Of a DNA stretch of 6,525 bases, positions 1 to 5,710 are shown piece by piece. The number at the start of each line of letters is the position of its first letter. Position 1 is the first letter of the stretch. The notes under the pieces were generated by a model. The model saw nothing but the letters and a program-made list of their open reading frames with translations. It searched no databases and was not told the origin of the DNA. Position numbers and translations under genes: made by a program. The stretch is from Nitrospirae bacterium SPGG5 (lineage in GTDB: Bacteria > Nitrospirota > Nitrospiria > Nitrospirales > UBA8639): positions 612 to 7,136 of the forward strand of contig LXTH01000205.1 in NCBI GenBank assembly GCA_001643555.1. Reading direction: 5' to 3'.

Positions 1-620
1 CCGCTGTGGTGGAAAGTACACGGAAGGTGGATTGGGGCAGTTTTTCCACGAACTTTTTTATGATTCTCTCGCCCGGCTCGTTGGAAGGCGCGCCGCTGAC
101 GTATATCTCTACGGCCAAGGTTAACCCTGATGAGGAAATACCTCTTCAACAAGCCCTGGTTAGGGCGCTGCCCAATGTGACGGCCATAAAGATTGGAGAT
201 GTGCTAGCCAACGTAGCACGCTTGCTGGAGCAATTGGCCTGGGCCATCCAAGGCATGGCCTTCTTTAGCCTCATCAGCGGGGCAGTCGTGATGGTCGCCG
301 CCTTATCGTCGACACGGTACCGCCGGTTGTATGAATCCGCCATTCTCAAAGCTATTGGCGGCACACGGCAACTGATTGTGCAATCGTTCGCCATCGAGTT
401 TGCGATCATTGGTGGCCTAGCCGGCCTGATCGGAGTGGGCCTTGCCAGTGTACTGTCCTGGGCCATCCTGCATTTTTTCATGGATTTGACTTGGGCCTTT
501 CAACCAACGGTTCTCGGCTGGAGCCTCTTGGCCACAATTACTTTAGCCGTGATCGTCGGTTTTCTCAGCACCTTCAGGGTTTTGGGTGAGCCGCCGTTAG
601 CCGTGTTGAGACAGGAATAA
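1..620 (+). CDS. FtsX-type ABC transporter permease, C-terminal part (5' end outside window)
   Basis: This is the C-terminal part of an integral inner-membrane permease of the FtsX/MacB class, the membrane partner of an ABC ATPase that usually moves lipids, lipoproteins, peptides or drugs by a mechanical cycle. The reading frame is open to the left edge, so the GTG at position 6 is probably an internal valine and not the start. Numbering from that codon, residues 1-75 look like the end of a periplasmic domain. They are followed by three hydrophobic segments at about 76-100, 128-157 and 167-190. Between the first two lies the typical cytoplasmic coupling stretch, RYRRLYESAILKAIGGTR, and the protein ends in EPPLAVLRQE, a classic FtsX-family tail. 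The last four-helix bundle is therefore complete except for the N-terminal helix. Substrate cannot be told. The next gene is convergent, so this is the last gene of its own unit. Family call is firm; specific function is open. Confidence 0.9.
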   Translation, partial: AVVESTRKVDWGSFSTNFFMILSPGSLEGAPLTYISTAKVNPDEEIPLQQALVRALPNVTAIKIGDVLANVARLLEQLAWAIQGMAFFSLISGAVVMVAALSSTRYRRLYESAILKAIGGTRQLIVQSFAIEFAIIGGLAGLIGVGLASVLSWAILHFFMDLTWAFQPTVLGWSLLATITLAVIVGFLSTFRVLGEPPLAVLRQE

Positions 621-704
621 CTACCCACCGCCTCACGTCTCGCAACCCCGGTTACAAGCCTCCGGTTGGATCGTCCGAGTTTTCAGGTCCGTTTTTTGAC
701 TTAT

Positions 705-845
705 GGGCACCTCTAAAAACCGTCCTTTTCCGTGATGGCGGCGTCAGCCGCGTGCTCAAATCCTCATGTATTCGCCCATACACTCCGGTTTTCCGCGCGC
801 GGCTTCCTTGCCCTCACAAAAAATGCCTGGTTTTTAGAGGTGCCC
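705..845. mobile_element. 141-bp palindromic MITE-like element with 17-bp terminal inverted repeats
   Basis: Positions 705-721 (GGGCACCTCTAAAAACC) and 829-845 (GGTTTTTAGAGGTGCCC) are perfect inverted copies. The interior is also a degraded palindrome about the same centre near 775: AGCCGCG at 746-752 pairs with CGCGGCT at 798-804 in the same register, and GTAT at 768-771 pairs with ATAC at 778-781 around a six-base loop. No protein of meaningful size is encoded inside. The flanks read TTAT (701-704) and TTAA (846-849), a possible but imperfect 4-bp target duplication. The design fits a MITE, or a short palindromic repeat moved in trans by a transposase. The end sequence and a YTAR-like target resemble IS5-type elements from memory, but I cannot verify the family. 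It lies between convergent genes, so its transcript would fold into a long hairpin and could also act as a two-way terminator. Confidence 0.65.
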
Positions 846-3236
846 TTAAATTGGAGTACTCGCAATTTGTCCGGGTTTGAGTTTTTGGGATTTGCCTTTG
901 ATGGACACCTGAATTGGGGCGGCTCGGCCTGGGCGTGACCCAATTTGAAACGTGTCTTGGGTAACGGACACATCCAAGGAATGACCCCGGTAAAACAGTC
1001 GGAGATTGAGGGCCTTTAATCCTTTGGGGAGGCAGGGGTTAAAATAAAGCGTTCCTCCTCGTGTTTCCAAACCCGTATACCCGCGTTGAATGAGATCTAC
1101 TGTCCCCGCCATGGCACCCAGATGAATGCCCTCCGCAGTGGTTCCTGATTGAATATCCGAGACATCCACTCTTAAAGCATCTTTCCATAAACCCCCGGCC
1201 TGCTCGCGATCGGAGCGTGCCATCACCCATGAGTGCACCATACGGCTGAGGGATGATCCGTGGACCGTGCGACTCAAGTAATACGCAATGTTCTGAGGGA
1301 TGGTTGAATATGTAAATGGATAGCCCAGCCGTGTAAACAAGAGTCCCAATTCGTCTGACGAGAACAAGTAAAAGAGCATCAACACATCGGCCTGTTTAGA
1401 TAGCTTGTAGCGATTCGTGGAATCTCCTTCGGCTTCCAGAATGCGGTCCAGGCGATGAATATCGCCATACTGTTGGCGATACCGGTCCCAATCAAATTCC
1501 TCTAAATCCTCATAACCTTCGAATTGACTGATGATCCCATGGTCATGAAAGGGAATAAACATCTTCCGGCTGATGTCATCCCACAACTCAACCTCAGTGG
1601 GGCTAATGTGCATAATTTCCCGCAGCTCGGTTCGGCTATCACTAGATAGCATGTCAAGGAGTTCTAAGGCCCGACAAAAGATCCACACCACCATAAGATT
1701 GGTGTAAGCATTGTTGTTCAGACCGGGTTCTGTTGAATGAGGATACTGATCGTGGTATTCATCGGGACCCATGACATTCAAAATTTCGTAGCGGTCTTTG
1801 TCTGGATTGTAGGAAGCGGCGCTGGCCCAAAACCTGGCAATTTCCAAAATCATTTCCGTACCATAAAAAGACAGAAACTCCCAATCGTCTGTCACTTGAA
1901 AGTACTGCCATACGTTGTAAGCAATGGCCGCATTCACATGCCGTTGAAGCGCACTATTGTCAGGAGTCCATCGACCGGATTGGGGGTTCAGGTGCAATGT
2001 TTGACTTTCCTCTCGGCCATTGCTTCCACTTTGCCAAGGAAAGAGGACGCCACTAAAGCCAGCTTGTTGTGCATTACAGCGCGCCTGTTCCAGTCGCCGA
2101 TGACGATACAACAAGAGCGATTTGGTGATATCAGGAATTCGAAAGTTAAGAAACGGGAAAATAAATAGTTCATCCCAGAAGATATGGCCTCGGTAGGCTT
2201 CACCATGCAGACCGCGCGCCGGGACTCCAACATCCAAGTCCATCGTATTGGGCGAAACCGTTTGAAGGAGATGAAAAATGTGCAACCGAAGACTGAGCTG
2301 CGAATCTTCACCATCTTGAATGCCGATATCGCAACGCTGCCACAACCGATCCCAATGCTGAGTATGCGAACGAAGCAAGTCCTCAAACCCACCGGTGTTG
2401 TTGAGGGCATGTCGGGCATCCAATCCACATTCTGAAACGCCACGGTCTCGTGACGTATACAGCGTCAGGATTTTTTCAATGGTCAGGGGATGACCTTGCT
2501 TCATCTCAATCGTACATTCGTGGCCGATGTAATCAGATTCTTGGACCAGGCACCGGGTTGGTTTCAACAAAGAATCGTCAAGAGTGAAGTGAGTTCTGGC
2601 AGCTTCTGCGATGCGGAGTTTCGATTGACTCATTTCCATACACAGATAGAGCCCATCCTCTCCAACAGCGGAAGACTCTAGAACTGTCAGATGTTTATTA
2701 TTCAAAGCTTGATAACGAGCCACGCCCGCGTTCAGCACTCGACCGTCAAGGGCTGTCCGAATCTCCAAAGGCCCGGACCAATTTTCGGGGGTAATCACGG
2801 TTTCTAATCCTGCGAGGTGTTGAAACCCAAGATGCACAAACCGCCGGCTTGTCACGGTTGTCTTTCGGCCCTGGCTATCTTGGAATTGGTAGGATCGGTG
2901 AAGGACCCCGGCCTTTAGATCAAGTTCCTGCCGATAGGACAGAATATCCACGGCTTGAAGGTTGAACCAATTGCCTCCAGGGTCGCGAAAGGTGAGGACC
3001 AACCAATTCGGCACGTTGACGAGATCTTCGTGTTCAATCGTTTGTCCGCCAATCTCGGTGTGCAAACGGTTATACCCGCCAGCGAGATAGGTACCGGGGT
3101 AATGCGTGGCATCGGCTCCCGCCTCGTGGGCCGTCCCTCGTGTGGCAAAATACCCATTGCCCAATGTACACAAAGTTTCCCGCAACCCCTCTTGCTCAGG
3201 ATCAAACCCTTCGTAAATCAATGACCAGCCATTCAT
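846..3236 (-). CDS. Glycoside hydrolase family 65 protein (disaccharide phosphorylase-like)
   Basis: This 796-residue protein is a complete GH65 enzyme, probably cytoplasmic because no signal peptide is seen. The family mostly contains inverting phosphorylases that cleave alpha-linked glucosides such as maltose, trehalose or kojibiose with phosphate, giving beta-glucose 1-phosphate; some members are hydrolases. Residues 1 to about 275 form the N-terminal beta-sandwich domain (LCTLGNGYFATRG near 22-34). About 320-690 is the (alpha/alpha)6 barrel, and the rest is the small C-terminal beta domain. The expected general acid is Glu493 in VMGPDEYHD. KQAD (614-617), HGSSLS (659-664) and GTTAEGIH (698-705) match the sugar and phosphate site region. 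RGLHGEAYRGHIFWDE and FPWQSGSNGREESQ resemble the uncharacterised Rv3401-like subgroup, whose substrate is unsettled. The ATG at 3236 fits the family N-terminus, although only a weak ribosome site (AGAAAG) precedes it. PFK lies upstream on the same strand. No beta-phosphoglucomutase partner is visible in the window. Confidence 0.93.
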   Translation of the reverse strand: MNGWSLIYEGFDPEQEGLRETLCTLGNGYFATRGTAHEAGADATHYPGTYLAGGYNRLHTEIGGQTIEHEDLVNVPNWLVLTFRDPGGNWFNLQAVDILSYRQELDLKAGVLHRSYQFQDSQGRKTTVTSRRFVHLGFQHLAGLETVITPENWSGPLEIRTALDGRVLNAGVARYQALNNKHLTVLESSAVGEDGLYLCMEMSQSKLRIAEAARTHFTLDDSLLKPTRCLVQESDYIGHECTIEMKQGHPLTIEKILTLYTSRDRGVSECGLDARHALNNTGGFEDLLRSHTQHWDRLWQRCDIGIQDGEDSQLSLRLHIFHLLQTVSPNTMDLDVGVPARGLHGEAYRGHIFWDELFIFPFLNFRIPDITKSLLLYRHRRLEQARCNAQQAGFSGVLFPWQSGSNGREESQTLHLNPQSGRWTPDNSALQRHVNAAIAYNVWQYFQVTDDWEFLSFYGTEMILEIARFWASAASYNPDKDRYEILNVMGPDEYHDQYPHSTEPGLNNNAYTNLMVVWIFCRALELLDMLSSDSRTELREIMHISPTEVELWDDISRKMFIPFHDHGIISQFEGYEDLEEFDWDRYRQQYGDIHRLDRILEAEGDSTNRYKLSKQADVLMLFYLFSSDELGLLFTRLGYPFTYSTIPQNIAYYLSRTVHGSSLSRMVHSWVMARSDREQAGGLWKDALRVDVSDIQSGTTAEGIHLGAMAGTVDLIQRGYTGLETRGGTLYFNPCLPKGLKALNLRLFYRGHSLDVSVTQDTFQIGSRPGRAAPIQVSIKGKSQKLKPGQIASTPI

Positions 3237-3462
3237 AATTTGGTGCTTTCTAGAAGGTCGCTCAATTACAGAATCATTATCGAAACAGATTGTTCATGAT
3301 GAAGGTGGAGATCTTCCGAAATGGCAAAGTCCAACCCAGGCCATTGCCATAGATCAATGAGTCCAGATGATGAAACCTTGAAAACTTCAGAAATTGAAGG
3401 AGAATTTCTCAACCGCGATTCTCTTCAATCCTCCATGGGTGGTCACTCCACTTATAAAGGCT
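3237..3462. other. 226-bp intergenic region between PFK and GH65 genes
   Basis: This gap holds no convincing gene. Apart from the hairpin at 3393-3429 I see only a weak leftward -10-like hexamer, GATAAT, in the reverse complement at about 3276-3281 with no good -35 box. The gap is large for two genes translated from one message, so GH65 may have its own promoter here. Confidence 0.4.
3393..3429 (-). terminator. Possible hairpin terminator downstream of the phosphofructokinase gene
   Basis: ATTGAAGGAGAAT (3393-3405) and ATTCTCTTCAAT (3418-3429) pair as a 12-bp stem with a single bulged base and a 12-base loop. The hairpin starts 33 bases after the PFK stop codon when read leftward, and is followed by TTTCTGAAGTTTT, a T-rich but interrupted tail. 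It may end or attenuate PFK transcription before the GH65 gene. The stem is AT-rich and the T-tract is poor, so an mRNA-stabilising or processing hairpin is equally possible. Confidence 0.35.
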
Positions 3463-4731
3463 TTACGAATTTCGGTTTTCCCCTTCGAATGAGGTACGAA
3501 ATTGTTTAGTAAAATCTTCCGGCGACATCTTTAAAAGCTGTGCGTACTTTGCCACTGTCTCCGTTGACTCAAGTTCCTCACGTTCCAACCGTACCATGTA
3601 TTGCCTGGCAATTTTATAGTGTTCGGACTCAATATCTACAAGACGGATTTTCGCCTTTCCGGTTTTTGGGTCTAACATATTCTTGAAGGGAAGAGGCATA
3701 AACTTTCCGGTATCGATGGCGACCATCGCGGCATTCCCACCATCGATGAGAAATTGTGCGGCGCAGTAGCCTAAATCGCGAGTGTACTCTATGTCGAAAG
3801 GAATGGGGTCCGCGCATCGTAATTCATAACCGATGTTTTTAGTGACAATGGTGAGTGAGATTCCATATTGTTTGAGTTTTTGTTGAACGGTGTCTTTCAA
3901 GACTTGTCCGATATCCAGTTCGGCAAACCGAATATTTCCATGTTCATCACGCTCCACGTTTCCCATTTCTGCTAAATCTTCAGGATTTAACAGTTCTGGA
4001 AGGCCTTCTGCCAAAACGGCCACTCCATCTGATCGTCCTTCACTGAAGCGTTTAATAATAGAGCCAAGAAGAATATTGGAGAGGTCTTTCAACTTGATCG
4101 TGCGATGGTGAAACTCTTCGGGAATGATCGTGATGGCATTCCCTGCGGCTTTTCCAATTCCCAAGGCAAGGTGGCCGGCCTTACGCCCCATGGCTACAGC
4201 GAAGTACCAGCGGGAAGTGGTTTGTGCGTCGACCATGAGGTTCTTCACGATTCCCACCCCCAGGTGCCGTGCGGTCTGAAACCCAAAGGTCGAAATGCCA
4301 TGCGGGAGACACAAATCGTTGTCGATCGTTTTGGGTACATGGACAACTTGAAGGGAATTTTCAGCTAGGCGTTCCAGTTGCATGGCAGATGAGGCGGTAT
4401 CGTCCCCGCCAATGGTGATCAAACCGGAAACGTTCATTTTTTGTAGGGAGGCCAACGTCGTTTCAAGATGTTTCGAATCCTTTGTTGGATTGGCTCGTGA
4501 GGTTCTCAGAATGGATCCACCACGGAAATGAATACGATGGACTGTTTCTGCCGTGAGGGGCATGACGTGATCCGTATCCCCCTGGATGAGCCAGTGAAAG
4601 CCATCCACAATTCCGACGACTTCTAGGCCCTCGGAAAGCCCACGAAGCATGGCCGCTTCGATCACGCTATTAATGCCGGGCGCCGGTCCGCCGCCTACTA
4701 GGATTCCAATTTTTTTTAAGTTCGTACGCAT
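3463..4731 (-). CDS. pfp: 6-phosphofructokinase, pyrophosphate-dependent type
   Basis: This 422-residue cytoplasmic protein is a group A phosphofructokinase, which interconverts fructose 6-phosphate and fructose 1,6-bisphosphate. The N-terminal GGGPAPGIN (13-21) is the phosphate-donor loop. GGDD at 108-111 and PKTIDND at 133-139 are decisive: ATP enzymes have GGDG and a Gly in the place of the Lys in PKTIDND, whereas pyrophosphate enzymes have Asp and Lys at these two places. The catalytic Asp is expected in TIDND. MGRKAGHLAL (181-190), PEE (204-206) and GYELR (301-305) are the substrate-binding motifs. With pyrophosphate as donor the reaction is near equilibrium, so it can serve glycolysis and gluconeogenesis. 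The ATG at 4731 gives the usual N-terminus, MRTNLKKIGILVGGG, though no clear Shine-Dalgarno precedes it. Its first 62 bases overlap the rhodanese remnant upstream. The length is that of the 400-440-residue bacterial PPi-PFKs. Donor choice is inferred from residues, not measured. Confidence 0.92.
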   Translation of the reverse strand: MRTNLKKIGILVGGGPAPGINSVIEAAMLRGLSEGLEVVGIVDGFHWLIQGDTDHVMPLTAETVHRIHFRGGSILRTSRANPTKDSKHLETTLASLQKMNVSGLITIGGDDTASSAMQLERLAENSLQVVHVPKTIDNDLCLPHGISTFGFQTARHLGVGIVKNLMVDAQTTSRWYFAVAMGRKAGHLALGIGKAAGNAITIIPEEFHHRTIKLKDLSNILLGSIIKRFSEGRSDGVAVLAEGLPELLNPEDLAEMGNVERDEHGNIRFAELDIGQVLKDTVQQKLKQYGISLTIVTKNIGYELRCADPIPFDIEYTRDLGYCAAQFLIDGGNAAMVAIDTGKFMPLPFKNMLDPKTGKAKIRLVDIESEHYKIARQYMVRLEREELESTETVAKYAQLLKMSPEDFTKQFRTSFEGENRNS

Positions 4732-5048
4732 GAGGTGTCGCTATCGTCTCTGAAGTGGTCGGCAGGCTCTCAATTAGGATGTGGTTCCAGGCACCAAATC
4801 CGCCAATTAAAACTTTGATACGGAAAAATCGTGGTAGCAGACTGACCGCGATGGAAGACCGGTATTCACTAGAACCATGCACCACAATATTTTGATCGGT
4901 TGGAAATTCCTGAAGCCGTTTGCGTAAGTCATTCAGGGGGAATTGAGACCGTGATCCGCCCATTTCCCCTGGTTCGTACATCTACTATATAGGGGAGGTT
5001 TGCTGACAGCAAATGAGCATCAAGCTCTTCTACAGTATGACTAGGCAT
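4670..5048 (-). pseudogene. Rhodanese-like domain gene, frameshifted and lacking the catalytic cysteine
   Basis: Two frames together make one rhodanese domain. From the ATG at 5048 the first frame reads MPSHTVEELDAHLLSAN and reaches YIVDVR, the usual strand and conserved Asp-Arg of the fold (VDVR at 4974-4985), then meets a TGA soon after 4936. The next frame carries on with FPLNDLRKRLQEFP, VVHGSSEYRSSIAVSLL and GGFGAW, the second half of the fold, and ends at 4670. The indel lies between 4936 and 4974; a run of five C (4936-4940 on the complement) is one candidate, since removing one C gives SIPLNDLRKRL. Active rhodaneses transfer sulfur from a Cys in a CxxGxR loop, but here the loop reads GSSEYR, so Cys and Gly are replaced by Gly and Glu. 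This change is independent of the frameshift and supports real decay or a non-catalytic domain. The 3' end runs 62 bases into the PFK gene, probably beyond the original end. Confidence 0.75.
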
Positions 5049-5258
5049 GGTGCATCCCGCTACAGACCTATCAAAAACTTTGTAGATATTCTCATAATTT
5101 TTGAGGATTCAGAACCGAATTATATGACAGTCTCGAGTATTTCCTTCACGTCTTCTCTTTCCTAGGAGTTCAAAATAGGATAACCTTAATGGTGAGTGTT
5201 TCCCTTAATGGAGAAAAGGGCTCAATTCAAATTCTTGTAGATACAAACGGCCGGCCAA
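5049..5258. other. Divergent intergenic region between rhodanese remnant and the small + strand gene
   Basis: About 210 AT-rich bases separate two divergent units, so promoters for both are expected here. Visible items are the leftward TATAAT at 5119-5124, a direct repeat CCTTAATGG at 5184-5192 and 5203-5211 with a 19-bp period, a short hairpin CCCTT/AAGGG (5202-5206 with 5216-5220), and a possible 33-codon leader frame from 5189 to 5290. I cannot name a clear rightward promoter. Confidence 0.45.
5119..5124 (-). promoter_or_regulatory. Possible -10 box for leftward transcription of the rhodanese/PFK unit
   Basis: The reverse complement of 5119-5124 is a perfect TATAAT, about 70 bases ahead of the rhodanese start at 5048. 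No good -35 hexamer is seen at the usual distance, so the call rests on the -10 match and the position alone. Confidence 0.25.
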
Positions 5259-5260
5259 AT

Positions 5261-5268
5261 GAAAGGAG
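5261..5268 (+). promoter_or_regulatory. Strong Shine-Dalgarno that decides the start at 5274
   Basis: GAAAGGAG ends five bases before the ATG at 5274, near-ideal spacing. The in-frame ATG at 5259 overlaps this site and has no ribosome site of its own, so 5274 is the better start. Confidence 0.8.
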
Positions 5269-5273
5269 CCTTC

Positions 5274-5642
5274 ATGTCTTCTCAAAATGAAAATGCCCAA
5301 TGTATTCAGATCACGGAGACCGTTCTACGATTATACGTCTTGCTGAATCAATACTTGGATCGGTGCCATGATCAAGCTGCCAAGGAGGCCTTTCCGGAAA
5401 CAGAATTTCAAGAACATTTGTCCAGCACACGAACGAAGGCTGCGGATCTGTTGACCACCAATCGTGTGGTCAAAGACAAAGTGGCAGCTGAAACAGAAAG
5501 GATTTTACAATTGGGAGCTGATTGCGTTGAAGGGGCTAGTCATAACGGACTGAACGATCAACTCGCGAAAGATCGAGAAATGTTGCGAATTAAAACGTTG
5601 GCAATCAGTGATCTGCTGGCCGTGTTCCGCTCGTTGGAATAA
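5274..5642 (+). CDS. Small helical protein of unknown function, 122 residues
   Basis: I do not recognise this protein. Starting at MSSQNENAQC it has 122 residues, no signal peptide and no membrane segment, so it is likely cytoplasmic. It looks almost wholly helical and charged: helix-like stretches run at about 11-33, 44-61, 65-85 and 95-121, with a Pro at 41 and a Gly/Asn-rich turn at about 87-93. Cys residues lie at 10, 31 and 84 and form no metal-binding pattern. The size and helical pattern recall small bundle proteins, such as those found beside secretion, flagellar or regulatory systems, but no motif allows a choice. It stands alone: the left neighbour is divergent and the right neighbour convergent. 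Its strong ribosome site and following hairpin terminator suggest that it is really expressed. An alternative start at 5259 would add five residues. Confidence 0.75.
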   Translation: MSSQNENAQCIQITETVLRLYVLLNQYLDRCHDQAAKEAFPETEFQEHLSSTRTKAADLLTTNRVVKDKVAAETERILQLGADCVEGASHNGLNDQLAKDREMLRIKTLAISDLLAVFRSLE

Positions 5643-5684
5643 GGGCGTTGGGGGTGGCTATGGCCCGCGCGATCGATTTCGGAC

Positions 5685-5710
5685 CCCCGTTGCGGGGTTG
5701 GGTTTATTTT
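5685..5710 (+). terminator. Probable rho-independent terminator of the 122-residue protein gene
   Basis: CCCCG (5685-5689) pairs with CGGGG (5693-5697) around a three-base loop, and TTTATTTT follows at 5703-5710. It begins 42 bases after the stop codon at 5642. The T-tract overlaps the last codon and the stop codon (5704-5706) of the convergent gene. The stem is short but all G-C, and the spacer between stem and T-tract is a little long, so the call is moderate. Confidence 0.5.

Noticed and set aside
642..697. Possible terminator after the permease gene (CAACC/GGTTG pairing followed by a T-run at 692-697)
   Set aside because: The stem is only five pairs and lies far from the T-run, so it is not a convincing terminator.
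732..938. 68-codon + strand frame across the palindromic element and the end of GH65
   Set aside because: It crosses a repeat and is antisense to a firm coding gene; composition is not protein-like and no ribosome site precedes it.
1737..2168. 143-codon + strand frame opposite GH65
   Set aside because: It is antisense to conserved catalytic-domain coding sequence and has no recognisable domain.
1988..2443. 151-codon leftward frame inside the GH65 gene
   Set aside because: It lies inside the GH65 gene in another frame on the same strand; the GH65 frame carries clear motifs throughout.
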